NCBI RefSeq assembly: GCF_022170785.1
Contig: NZ_CP081870.1
Location: 2,158,001 to 2,222,000 of the forward strand
Direction: 5' to 3'
DNA from: Rossellomorea marisflavi
GTDB lineage: Bacteria > Bacillota > Bacilli > Bacillales > Bacillaceae_B
Length of the DNA stretch: 64,000 nt
A model generated the notes under the pieces. That model was not told the origin of the DNA. It saw only the letters and a list, made by a program, of their open reading frames with translations, and ran no database searches. Below, in pieces: positions 1-7,666 of the stretch (the first letter of the stretch is position 1; each line of letters opens with the position of its first letter). The position numbers were made by a program, and so were the translations under genes.

Positions 1-9
1 GTTTTTTGA

Positions 10-57
10 GGAATCTGGACGTTGAAAGGTCGACCCTGACTAGGCATGATTCCTTTT
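10..57 (+). other. possible terminator hairpin at window edge
   Basis: GGAATC (10-15) can pair with GATTCC (48-53), which is followed by TTTT. The loop holds the palindrome GGTCGACC (28-35). It may end a transcript that starts outside the window. The stem is short and the loop long, so this is a weak call. Confidence 0.25.
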
Positions 58-76
58 AATCTATATAAATGAAATC

Positions 77-105
77 TTGCCTTGTGATTTATATTATGCT
101 ATTAT
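77..105 (+). promoter_or_regulatory. sigma-A promoter of the His leader and hisS-like gene
   Basis: A -35 box TTGCCT (77-82) and a -10 box TATTAT (100-105) are separated by exactly 17 bases. Transcription would start near 112, just before the leader peptide's ribosome site at 117-122. Confidence 0.7.
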
Positions 106-128
106 TGTGAAAATTCGAGGTGTTTCTT

Positions 129-173
129 ATGACTTTATTCACTCAGACACAATTCCATCATCATATCAAGTAG
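129..173 (+). CDS. histidine-rich leader peptide (attenuator)
   Basis: This is a 14-codon open frame reading MTLFTQTQFHHHIK, with three consecutive His codons (156-164) and a TAG stop at 171-173. A ribosome site GAGGTG (117-122) lies six bases before the ATG. The layout matches leader peptides of ribosome-mediated attenuators: short length, a run of the regulated amino acid, and a stop at the edge of a hairpin. The gene that follows encodes a histidyl-tRNA synthetase, which fits the sensed amino acid. His attenuators of this kind are best known from enterobacterial his operons and have been predicted for some Gram-positive his operons. The product would have no function beyond being translated. 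Confidence 0.75.
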   Translation: MTLFTQTQFHHHIK

Positions 174-266
174 CCTTGCCGGTTGTTTTTTTAAAAAACC
201 AGGAAGGCTATTACCCATTGAACCGCATCTGACTTAAGTTTCTGCTTAGATCAGCTGCGGTTTTTT
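172..266 (+). promoter_or_regulatory. His transcription attenuator (competing hairpins)
   Basis: Hairpin A pairs AGCCTT..GGTT (172-184) with AACC..AAGGCT (197-209) and overlaps the leader stop codon. A terminator pairs AACCGCA..CTGA (221-232) with TCAG.TGCGGTT (251-262), followed by a T run to 266. The 5' arm of hairpin A (177-184) can instead pair with 221-227 (GGTT/AACC, C/G, a bulge, then TG/CA), forming an antiterminator. A ribosome stalled on the His codons would cover the first part of hairpin A and favour the antiterminator. A ribosome that finishes the peptide lets hairpin A and then the terminator form. The model is inferred from pairing only. Confidence 0.65.
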
Positions 267-312
267 GTGTTCTGGATAAGAGGTACTAAAATGAAAGAAG
301 GAGGAAGACAAA

Positions 313-1587
313 ATGAGAAAGATGGATTATCAGAATGTAAAGGGAACAGCTGATTATTTGCCTGAAGCTGAAGGGATTCGAAGAAAGGTGAGGAATACAC
401 TGGAAGACGTGTTCATACAATACGGCTGCAAGCCGCTGGAAACGCCCATTCTAAATTATACGGATCTGTTGGCATCCAAATATGGAGGTGGGGCGGAAAT
501 CTTGAAGGAGATGTACGTGCTGAGCGACCGGGGGGAACGTGATCTTGCCCTGCGTTATGATTTAACGATCCCTTATGCCAAAGTAGTGGCCATGAACCCG
601 ACGTTGAAACTACCGTTTAAACGCTATGAAATCGGTAAAGTGTTCAGGGACGGTCCAATCAAAAAAGGAAGGATGAGGGAGTTCACTCAGTGTGATGTAG
701 ACGTCACGGGCATCGATTCATGTGCAGCAGAAGCAGAGCTTATCATGATGGCACTGGATGCGTTCGACCGGCTGGAAATGGAAGTGGTGATCCAATACAA
801 TAACCGAAAGCTGCTTGCAGGCATGCTGGAATCCTTCGGCATCCCACCTGAGAAAAGTGGGGAAGTGATCCTCGTCCTGGATAAATTGGAGAAGATCGGC
901 CTGGAAGCATGTAAAGAGGAACTGAAGAAAAAAGGACTTAGTGCAGGAGCATTAGATGAAACAAAGCAGTTCATATTGGCTTCCCCCACTTGTTTGGAGT
1001 ACTTTTCACCCTATATAGAGAAAAACACATTGATTTCTGAGGGGCTGGCGGAACTGAGAGAGCTGGAGAAACTCCTTGAAGGTTTGGGAATAAATGCTCA
1101 GTGCCAATTCAATCCATACCTTGCCAGAGGATTGGACATTTATACGGGTACCATCTATGAACTCTTCATGAAGGACGGCAGCCTGCGGTCGAGCATCGGA
1201 AGCGGCGGTCGCTATCACAATGCCATTGCAGGGTTGAAAGGGGAGGATGGGGGATCCTATTCCACTGTCGGAATCTCCTTTGGCTTGGATGTCATTTTGA
1301 CAGCCCTTTTGGAAAAGGAAGAAACCAGTCCCGATCCTTGGGTGGATTACTTGATCATTCCGGTCCAAGAAATGGAGCACTGCTTTCGGATGGCACGGGT
1401 TCTCAGACAAGAAGGGAACAGGGTCGAAGTGGACATGTCTGGAAGGTCCGTAAGAAAAAGCATGGACTATGCCCGTAAGGCAGGGATCCCGTTTGTAGCG
1501 GTGATAGGAGAAAGGGAAGTTTCAAACCGGAGTTGCATGGTCAAGGATATGATGACAGGAAATGAGTCAGAATGGGTACTCAGATGA
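313..1587 (+). CDS. histidyl-tRNA synthetase, second-type (HisS2-like)
   Basis: A 424-residue class II aminoacyl-tRNA synthetase of the HisRS family, expected to charge tRNA-His in the cytosol. Motif 2 (RYEIGKVFRDGP, then REFTQCDVD) and the His-binding segment LARGLDIYTGTIYE are clear. The motif 3 region reads GISFGLDVI, without the usual arginine of the GLERL form, and the GGRYD element reads GGRYH. I recall the same GLDVI form in the second HisRS of the Bacillus cereus group, so this may be a subgroup trait rather than decay. AAGGAGGA precedes the ATG. No aspS neighbour is present, unlike the housekeeping hisS-aspS pair, so a separate hisS probably exists elsewhere. Expression is likely set by the His leader upstream. 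A HisZ-type regulatory paralogue is less likely given intact motif 2 and length. Confidence 0.8.
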   Translation: MRKMDYQNVKGTADYLPEAEGIRRKVRNTLEDVFIQYGCKPLETPILNYTDLLASKYGGGAEILKEMYVLSDRGERDLALRYDLTIPYAKVVAMNPTLKLPFKRYEIGKVFRDGPIKKGRMREFTQCDVDVTGIDSCAAEAELIMMALDAFDRLEMEVVIQYNNRKLLAGMLESFGIPPEKSGEVILVLDKLEKIGLEACKEELKKKGLSAGALDETKQFILASPTCLEYFSPYIEKNTLISEGLAELRELEKLLEGLGINAQCQFNPYLARGLDIYTGTIYELFMKDGSLRSSIGSGGRYHNAIAGLKGEDGGSYSTVGISFGLDVILTALLEKEETSPDPWVDYLIIPVQEMEHCFRMARVLRQEGNRVEVDMSGRSVRKSMDYARKAGIPFVAVIGEREVSNRSCMVKDMMTGNESEWVLR

Positions 1588-1696
1588 ACTTCGGTACAAA
1601 GGGGAATGCCGCAAAAAGATGATTTTATTTAAATTTTGCCAAAACTAGTTTATCATATGATAGAGAATGTCCATTGCTTGAAAAGGAAGGTACCCT

Positions 1697-2875
1697 ATGT
1701 CAATTGAATCAGGACAGAACATTACCAGGATACATATTGAAGACAAAGAATTTATTCTCATCGGCACCGCCCATGTTTCCAGGCAAAGCGCCGAGCAGGT
1801 CAAGGAGGTTATTGAGCGGGAAAGGCCGGATACAGTGTGTATTGAGCTTGATGAACCGCGTTATCAATCCATTGTCGAAGGAGACAAATGGAAGCAGACG
1901 GATATCTTCCAAGTAATAAAGGAGAGAAAAGCAACCCTGCTCCTTATGAACCTTGCCATCGGATCATTCCAGAAACGGATGGCTAAGCAGTTCGGGATCA
2001 AACCGGGGCAAGAAATGATTCAGGGAATTGAATCTGCGAAAGAGACGGGCGCCGAGCTGGTGCTGGCCGATCGAAATATTCAGGTCACGTTTTCACGGAT
2101 CTGGAATAATCTCGGATTCACCGGTAAAGCAAAATTGCTCACCCAGATCATTTTCAGCATCTTCAGCGACGAAAGCATCACCGAAGAAGAACTGGAGCGG
2201 ATCAAATCAAAGGATATGCTTGACTCCATGCTCAATGAATTTACCCAGGTGTTCCCGCAATTAAAGACACCACTCATCGATGAACGTGATCAATACCTGG
2301 CCCAAAAGATCAGGACTGCACCCGGGGAAAAGGTGGTCGCTGTCCTGGGTGCGGCCCACGTTCCAGGCATCACAAAGGAGATTCATAAAGAGCACGACTT
2401 GGAACGGTTATCTGAGCGTCCTCCGAAATCAAAGGCGCCGAAAATCATTGGTTGGATAATCCCGCTGGCCATCATCGCGCTGATTGTCTATACCTTTATC
2501 AACAACCCTTCGGCCGGATTCGACCAATCCATCAGCTGGATTCTATGGAATGGTGGATTTTCAGCACTTGGGGTACTGATCGGGATGGGGCATCCGCTGG
2601 CCATTTTGACGGCTTTCATTGCCGCACCCATCACCTCTTTGCATCCGCTTCTCGCTGCAGGGTGGTTCGCAGGTTTCGTGCAGGCATACTTTAAGCGTCC
2701 GAGTGTAAAGGATTTTGATACATTATCGGAAGATGTCTTGAGCGTAAAAGGATTTTGGAACAACAAGGTGACCCGTGTCCTATTGATCGTGGTATTGGCG
2801 AACCTTGGAAGTACCTTGGGGACCATCATCGGAGGAGCCGATGTGGTAAGACTATTCATTAAGAATTTCACATAA
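1697..2875 (+). CDS. TraB/PrgY family membrane protein
   Basis: A 392-residue protein. The N-terminal two thirds is a TraB/GumN-type domain, seen in GTAHVSRQSAEQV near residue 22 and CIELDEPRY near residue 50, with a second conserved segment AVLGAAHVPGI near residue 217. The last 140 residues hold about four hydrophobic membrane segments starting at WIIPLAIIALIVYTF. PrgY of enterococcal plasmids, the named relative, blocks pheromone activity; the role of chromosomal copies is not settled. AAGGAAGG lies ahead of the ATG. The gene stands alone: it is 110 bases past the HisRS gene with no clear terminator between, and ends at a bidirectional terminator. A protease-like role is possible but not shown. 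Confidence 0.75.
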   Translation: MSIESGQNITRIHIEDKEFILIGTAHVSRQSAEQVKEVIERERPDTVCIELDEPRYQSIVEGDKWKQTDIFQVIKERKATLLLMNLAIGSFQKRMAKQFGIKPGQEMIQGIESAKETGAELVLADRNIQVTFSRIWNNLGFTGKAKLLTQIIFSIFSDESITEEELERIKSKDMLDSMLNEFTQVFPQLKTPLIDERDQYLAQKIRTAPGEKVVAVLGAAHVPGITKEIHKEHDLERLSERPPKSKAPKIIGWIIPLAIIALIVYTFINNPSAGFDQSISWILWNGGFSALGVLIGMGHPLAILTAFIAAPITSLHPLLAAGWFAGFVQAYFKRPSVKDFDTLSEDVLSVKGFWNNKVTRVLLIVVLANLGSTLGTIIGGADVVRLFIKNFT

Positions 2876-2925
2876 GGGGGAGCGATTGCCTGGACAATTA
2901 TCCCCTGATCTTTTAATCAAAGATA

Positions 2926-2968
2926 AAACAAGAAGGAGCAGGGATGACCTGCTCCTTCTTGTTTTTTT
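2926..2968. terminator. bidirectional terminator
   Basis: A 15-bp perfect stem pairs AACAAGAAGGAGCAG (2927-2941) with its complement (2949-2963), followed by a T run. It has an A run on the other side, so it can end both the TraB gene and the convergent CorC-type gene, whose stop codon lies inside the T run. Confidence 0.85.
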
Positions 2969-4277
2969 ATACTGTTTTTTCAACCTCAAGGTAGTGTATC
3001 TGATGACCGTCATTATCATGGATCCTGAAGGTGAACCCTTCTTCGATGACGATTTCCTTGCTTGCATTGGAATCGATGTTTTCAGAAAGGAACCACCCTC
3101 CGATTGTATCCACTTCCTCATCGCTGAGATTCGTCCCCAGGAGATTATTGACGTCCTGTATGAGAAGTTTGGCATCCAGGATGTAGTGATCGTCTTTTAC
3201 CTTCCTGATCTCAGGTACTTCATCATCATCGAATTCATCACGGATTTCACCTACGATTTCTTCGATGATGTCCTCGACGGTTACCATACCGGATGTCCCG
3301 CCATATTCATCAAGGAGGATGGCGATATGGACGCGTTCTTTCTGCATCTTCACGAGAAGATCATGGATCGGGATGGTTTCAATGACTCGAATCAAAGGAT
3401 TTACATAGGGCTCCAGGCTGTCGATTCCATCAGCGGATTGAATCGATGCGGTCAGAAGCTCCTTCACGTTCACAAAACCGAGGACATTATCCTTATCCCC
3501 GTCCACTACAGGATAGCGGGTGTAGTGTTCGGTCGTAATGACATCCATCACTTCATCCATGGTCGCATCCTTTGAAATGGAGATGATTTCCGTCCTAGGG
3601 ACCATGATTTCCTTCGCAAGTCTTTCATCAAATTCAAAGATGTTATTCACATATTTGAGTTCCGACTGGTTGATTTCGCCACTCTCATAGCTTTCAGAAA
3701 GGAGAATGCGAAGTTCTTCCTCCGAGTGGGCCAGCTCATGCTCCGATGCGGGTTTTAAACCGAACAGTCCGACGAAGAAACGTGCGGATCCATTCAGGAA
3801 CCAGATGAACGGAAACATGATGCGGTAAAACCAGATAATCGGAGATGCAAAAAGCATTGTGATGGTTTCCGCTTTTTGAATCGCCATCGTTTTTGGTGCT
3901 AGTTCCCCGACAACCACATGAAGGAATGTCACAAGGGCAAATGCAATTCCGAACGATAGGATGTGAGTTAAAGATGCGTTCAAGTGAAAGTACTCGAATA
4001 ACGGATGTAACAGGGTCTCCACCGTGGGTTCCCCGAGCCAGCCGAGGCCGAGTGCCGTCACGGTGATCCCAAGCTGACAAGCTGATAGGTACTCATCAAG
4101 ATGTGTAACGACTTTCTTAGCCGATACCGCACCTTTCTTTCCTTCAGCGATCAGTTGGTCGATCTTGGATGTACGTACTTTGACAATGGCAAATTCCGTT
4201 GCAACGAAAAAGGCCGTCAAGGCGATCAGTACGAAAATTGCTGCTAACTTAATTAATAATAATGAATCAATGTCCAA
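2967..4277 (-). CDS. CNNM/CorC family membrane protein (HlyC/CorC type)
   Basis: A 436-residue protein with an N-terminal DUF21/CNNM membrane domain of three to four helices (about residues 5-180). Two CBS domains follow (about 205-330, opening [20 protein letters not shown]) and then a C-terminal CorC_HlyC domain (about 350-430). Family members in Bacillus are implicated in Mg2+ export (MpfA/YhdP); the old name haemolysin is misleading. The start is TTG at 4277: an in-frame TAA at 4289-4287 rules out any earlier start, and ATG is not available nearby. A MerR-type regulator lies immediately upstream on the same strand. In B. subtilis yhdP also sits beside a MerR gene, which supports the metal-transport reading, but substrate is inference. 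Confidence 0.85.
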   Translation of the reverse strand: MDIDSLLLIKLAAIFVLIALTAFFVATEFAIVKVRTSKIDQLIAEGKKGAVSAKKVVTHLDEYLSACQLGITVTALGLGWLGEPTVETLLHPLFEYFHLNASLTHILSFGIAFALVTFLHVVVGELAPKTMAIQKAETITMLFASPIIWFYRIMFPFIWFLNGSARFFVGLFGLKPASEHELAHSEEELRILLSESYESGEINQSELKYVNNIFEFDERLAKEIMVPRTEIISISKDATMDEVMDVITTEHYTRYPVVDGDKDNVLGFVNVKELLTASIQSADGIDSLEPYVNPLIRVIETIPIHDLLVKMQKERVHIAILLDEYGGTSGMVTVEDIIEEIVGEIRDEFDDDEVPEIRKVKDDHYILDAKLLIQDVNNLLGTNLSDEEVDTIGGWFLSENIDSNASKEIVIEEGFTFRIHDNDGHQIHYLEVEKTV

Positions 4278-4312
4278 TGAATCGTCTTACAAGCGTAAGA
4301 CGTTCACCTCCC
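4278..4312 (-). promoter_or_regulatory. ribosome site with hairpin before TTG start
   Basis: On the minus strand GGGAGGTG (4312-4305) is the only good ribosome site, yet it lies 27 bases from the TTG at 4277. A perfect 8-bp hairpin, CGTCTTAC-GCTT-GTAAGACG (4302-4283), fills the gap. With the hairpin folded, only seven bases remain between ribosome site and start, the normal spacing. The TAA stop in the same frame lies inside the hairpin. Confidence 0.55.
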
Positions 4313-4322
4313 AGTAAAATAT

Positions 4323-4727
4323 TTAGTTTAACAACAGAAGGAGGGATTGGATAAGCGTTTGACTTTCTTTGGAAAGGTCTTTCTTTGCTTGTGAAAGTTC
4401 TTTATGGTTCAAAATCTCCGTCACTTCTGTGTTCAGGTCTTTCAGTTTCCATCTGAGTGCCCGTACGTCGATTTCTTCGGTATCTTTTTCGATCATTTTC
4501 TTCCTTATCATGTCCAAAGACATGCCGCTTGATTTCATATCATTGACTTCTCTTATCGTGTTTACACATGAAATATCATAATAGCGATAATTAGAAGGAG
4601 AGCGTTCGACTTTTAGAATCCCTATATTCGTATAATGATCGATCGTACGCTTGGTTACGTTCGCCAACTCAGCTAGTTCTCCAATTTTCAGTTTCTCTGT
4701 CCCAAACGATTTCCTCCTAACCGTCAC
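4323..4727 (-). CDS. MerR family transcriptional regulator
   Basis: A protein of about 134 residues with an N-terminal MerR winged helix (LKIGELAELANVTKRTIDHY, near residues 13-32, then SNYRYYD). A helical dimerisation segment follows, ending in a poly-leucine tail. There is no obvious Cys metal-binding loop, so the inducer cannot be read. It lies 45 bases upstream of the CorC-type gene on the same strand and probably controls it. The start is uncertain. GTG at 4727 opens the frame but has no ribosome site before it. AGGAGG occurs instead at codons 4-5 (4718-4713) with no ATG, GTG or TTG in frame at proper spacing after it. A perfect TCACGTGA palindrome covers 4724-4731. Confidence 0.75.
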   Translation of the reverse strand: MTVRRKSFGTEKLKIGELAELANVTKRTIDHYTNIGILKVERSPSNYRYYDISCVNTIREVNDMKSSGMSLDMIRKKMIEKDTEEIDVRALRWKLKDLNTEVTEILNHKELSQAKKDLSKESQTLIQSLLLLLN

Positions 4728-4869
4728 GTGATAGTCTCTATTTTAAAGTAAACGACCAAAAAAGAAAATCTTTTTTCATTATTTGAGGATACTCAGATGT
4801 CCATGGGTGAAAAGGAGGTGGGGCATGGCTCTATTTTTAGGAGTTTATTCCTTTTTTTCTCGAAATACC

Positions 4870-4910
4870 TTGTCACTTCCTTGTTTAATTATTATAATAT
4901 TAAGAAAATT
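4870..4910 (+). promoter_or_regulatory. dpp promoter with CodY-box-like site
   Basis: TTGTCA (4870-4875) and TATAAT (4893-4898) are 17 bases apart, a near-consensus sigma-A promoter. AATATTAAGAAAATT (4896-4910) matches the CodY motif AATTTTCWGAAAATT at 13 of 15 positions and overlaps the -10 box and start point, a repressing position. The B. subtilis dpp operon is a known CodY target, so the assignment agrees with the family; binding here is inferred. Confidence 0.65.
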
Positions 4911-4943
4911 TAATAATATTTTCCTATGAAAGGAGGACGCAAG

Positions 4944-5768
4944 GTGAAGATTTATATTTCGGTGGATATGGAGGGAATCTCGGGGCTTGTGGATCAAACC
5001 CACGTTGATTCCAGGATGCACAATTATGAAAGGGGAAGGAGAATCATGACGGATGAAGCGAATGCCGTCATCACTGCTGCTTTTGAAGCAGGCTGTCAAG
5101 AGATCCTCGTCAATGACAGCCATTCCCAAATGAATAATCTGATGATTGAACTGCTGCATCCCGACACATCCCTGATCACCGGTGGAGCAAAGCCGTTTTC
5201 CATGGTACAGGGGTTGGACGAGTCATTTTCGGGTGCTTTTTTTATTGGCTATCATGCCCGGGCATCGAAAAAGGGAGTGCTGTCCCACTCCATGACCTTC
5301 GGGGTGAGGAATATGTATATCAATGACATAGCCATAGGAGAAATGGGATTCAACGCTCTCGTGGCGGGATTCTATGGCGTCCCTGTTCTCATGGTATCGG
5401 GTGATGATCAGGCAGCCATTGAAGCAAATGAATTGATCCCAGAGGTCACGACGGCAATCGTGAAAGAGGCCATTACCAGATCGGTAGCCAAAAGTCTTAC
5501 GCCGAAGAAGGCCGCGGGCCTGCTTGCCAGACAAACCCGGTCGGCTCTTTCCAACCGGTCGATAGTCAAACCCCTGATCCCTCCGGAAAACCCGATCCTT
5601 CGCATCGAATTCGCCAACTACGGTCAGGCTGAATGGGCAAGTACCATGCCAGGCACAATCTTGGAACCGGATTCGACAACGGTCCGCTTTGATGCAAAAG
5701 ATATCCTTGAAGCTTATCGTGCGATGATTGTCATGACCGAACTAGCAATGAAAACTACATTCTGTTAG
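4944..5768 (+). CDS. dppA: D-aminopeptidase DppA
   Basis: A 274-residue zinc-dependent D-aminopeptidase (peptidase M55) that releases N-terminal D-amino acids such as D-Ala from short peptides. Conserved metal and active-site residues are visible: D8 and E10 in SVDMEG, His in VNDSHS, and the YHARA and SHSM His residues. The length equals that of B. subtilis DppA when the GTG at 4944 is used, preceded by AAAGGAGG with seven bases of spacing. The upstream ATG at 4926 would put the ribosome site inside the gene. It is the first gene of the dpp-ykf operon and gives the peptide importer a peptidase for murein-derived D-peptides. Expression should follow the CodY-type promoter just upstream. Confidence 0.93.
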   Translation: MKIYISVDMEGISGLVDQTHVDSRMHNYERGRRIMTDEANAVITAAFEAGCQEILVNDSHSQMNNLMIELLHPDTSLITGGAKPFSMVQGLDESFSGAFFIGYHARASKKGVLSHSMTFGVRNMYINDIAIGEMGFNALVAGFYGVPVLMVSGDDQAAIEANELIPEVTTAIVKEAITRSVAKSLTPKKAAGLLARQTRSALSNRSIVKPLIPPENPILRIEFANYGQAEWASTMPGTILEPDSTTVRFDAKDILEAYRAMIVMTELAMKTTFC

Positions 5769-5782
5769 AAAGTGTGAAGCTG

Positions 5783-6715
5783 ATGAGTACATACCTGTTG
5801 AAGCGATTGGTTTCCATGGTGATCACCTTGTGGCTGATCATCACATTGACGTTCTTCCTCATGCATGCCATACCGGGATCACCATTTAACGAAGAACGCA
5901 ATACAAGCGAAGCCGTCCAAAAAAATCTTGAAGCCCATTATCACCTCGATGAGCCCCTGATGGTCCAATACGGGCTATATTTGAAATCGCTTATGACACT
6001 GGATTTTGGTCCTTCCATTACCAAGCCGTCCCAGACGGTCAATGATTTGCTGAGCAGAGGCTTTCCGATCTCATTCGAACTCGGGATGATCACCTTGGTC
6101 ATCGCCGTCATTTCCGGGATCACACTCGGTATCGTGGCAGCCCTGAGACATAACGGATTCATTGATTATATGGCCATGACATTCGCTGTGCTGGGGATCT
6201 CGATCCCAAACTTCGTCATGGCTACCATGCTGATTCAACAATTCGCAGTGTACTGGGAGATTCTACCGGTTGCAACTTGGCAGAGCTGGAGGCATATGAT
6301 TCTGCCCACCTTGGCGCTCGCCACAGGACCAATGGCCATCATAGCCAGGCTGACGCGTTCAAGCATGCTCGAAGTCCTTACCCAGGATTATATCCGGACA
6401 GCACGGGCCAAGGGGCTCTCCCCGTGGAAAATCGTGTTCAAGCACGCCCTCCGAAATGCCCTCATGCCTGTGGTGACCATCCTTGGTACACTGGCAGCCG
6501 GAATCTTGACGGGTACATTCGTCATTGAACAGATCTTTGCCATACCGGGCATGGGAAAATATTTCGTCGAGAGCATCAATCAGCGTGATTATCCGGTCAT
6601 CATGGGGACGACCGTCTTTTACAGTGCCTTCCTGATCGTCATGCTTTTCTTGGTGGATGTGGCATATGGACTGCTCGATCCGCGGATCAAACTACATAAG
6701 AAGGAGGCTAGATGA
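5783..6715 (+). CDS. dppB: dipeptide ABC transporter permease DppB
   Basis: A 310-residue inner-membrane permease of the oligopeptide/dipeptide ABC family. It has an N-terminal helix, about six membrane segments in all, and the EAA loop near ARAKGLSPWKIVFKHALRNAL. It pairs with DppC to form the channel. The start at ATG 5783 matches the length of the B. subtilis protein; a GTG at 5774 in the same frame is the alternative, and neither has a strong ribosome site. It begins 14 bases after dppA and its stop overlaps the dppC start (ATGA), so translation is probably coupled. Confidence 0.92.
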   Translation: MSTYLLKRLVSMVITLWLIITLTFFLMHAIPGSPFNEERNTSEAVQKNLEAHYHLDEPLMVQYGLYLKSLMTLDFGPSITKPSQTVNDLLSRGFPISFELGMITLVIAVISGITLGIVAALRHNGFIDYMAMTFAVLGISIPNFVMATMLIQQFAVYWEILPVATWQSWRHMILPTLALATGPMAIIARLTRSSMLEVLTQDYIRTARAKGLSPWKIVFKHALRNALMPVVTILGTLAAGILTGTFVIEQIFAIPGMGKYFVESINQRDYPVIMGTTVFYSAFLIVMLFLVDVAYGLLDPRIKLHKKEAR

Positions 6716-7662
6716 TGGCGATCCCCAAACGAGAAGAAAAAGTGACAACCGTTCCTGACGAATGGTTTGCCCCATTGGATAAGAGTAAAAATGAGCGGGA
6801 GGCAGTCGTCAGGCCGAGCCTCTCCTACTGGCAGGATGCGTGGAAGCGACTCGTGAAGAACAAGCTTGCCATGCTCGGACTGTCTTTTCTGGTCGCCCTG
6901 ATTGTCATGGCCATTCTCGGACCGATCCTCTCTCCTCACAATGTCACGAAACAGATTCTTGCCGACCAGAACCTCCCGCCTTCAGCCGGTCATTGGTTCG
7001 GAACGGATGACATGGGAAGGGATGTTTTTACCCGGACATGGTATGGAGCTCGCATCTCCCTGTTTGTCGGGTTCATGGCGGCTCTCATAGATTTTGTCAT
7101 CGGGATACTTTACGGAGGGATATCAGGCTATAAAGGAGGCAAGACGGATAATGTGATGATGAGGATCGTCGAGATTCTTTACGGACTTCCTTACCTTCTG
7201 GTCGTGATTCTGCTTATGGTCGTCATGGGACCGGGATTGTTGACCATCATCGTCGCCCTAACCGTGACGGGATGGATCGGGATGGCGAGGATCGTAAGGG
7301 GACAGGTCCTCCAGATCAAGAATTATGAGTTCGTTCTTGCTTCAAAAACCTTTGGAACGAAAACGGGAAGAATCATCCGGAAGAATCTTCTTCCGAATAC
7401 AATGGGACCGATCATTGTCCAAATGACCCTGACCGTTCCAAGTGCCATCTTTGCCGAAGCATTCCTGAGCTTTCTAGGATTGGGGATCCAGGCTCCATAT
7501 GCGAGCTGGGGGGTCATGGCCAATGACGGGCTGTCGACGATCCTGTCGGGGCACTGGTGGAGATTGTTCTTCCCGGCGCTCTTCATCTCCCTCACCATGT
7601 TCTCTTTCAATGTCCTGGGTGACGGTCTGCAGGACGCGCTGGATCCGAAATTAAGGAGGTAA
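6712..7662 (+). CDS. dppC: dipeptide ABC transporter permease DppC
   Basis: A 316-residue second permease of the Dpp transporter. A cytoplasmic N-terminal arm of about 50 residues precedes the first helix (MLGLSFLVALIVMAILGPIL), followed by the OppC-type domain GTDDMGRDVFTRTWYGARISL. The EAA-like loop and further helices follow to the end. GGAGG lies five bases before ATGATG at 6712, and the start overlaps the dppB stop. It forms the membrane pore with DppB and is driven by the DppD ATPase encoded next. Confidence 0.92.
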   Translation: MMAIPKREEKVTTVPDEWFAPLDKSKNEREAVVRPSLSYWQDAWKRLVKNKLAMLGLSFLVALIVMAILGPILSPHNVTKQILADQNLPPSAGHWFGTDDMGRDVFTRTWYGARISLFVGFMAALIDFVIGILYGGISGYKGGKTDNVMMRIVEILYGLPYLLVVILLMVVMGPGLLTIIVALTVTGWIGMARIVRGQVLQIKNYEFVLASKTFGTKTGRIIRKNLLPNTMGPIIVQMTLTVPSAIFAEAFLSFLGLGIQAPYASWGVMANDGLSTILSGHWWRLFFPALFISLTMFSFNVLGDGLQDALDPKLRR

Positions 7663-7666
7663 CACC

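Noticed and set aside
1-312. T-box riboswitch before the HisRS gene
   Set aside because: No T-box consensus or specifier loop found; the leader peptide and hairpins explain the region better.
2886-3575. 229-codon plus-strand frame opposite the CorC-type gene
   Set aside because: It starts in the terminator region and is antisense to well-conserved CBS and CorC domains.
4825-4929. 34-codon frame with a strong ribosome site just before dppA, touching an ATG of the dppA frame
   Set aside because: The near-consensus dpp promoter (4870-4898) lies inside it, so it would not be on the main dpp transcript, and its AT-rich end is promoter and CodY-site DNA. A separate short transcript is possible but unsupported.
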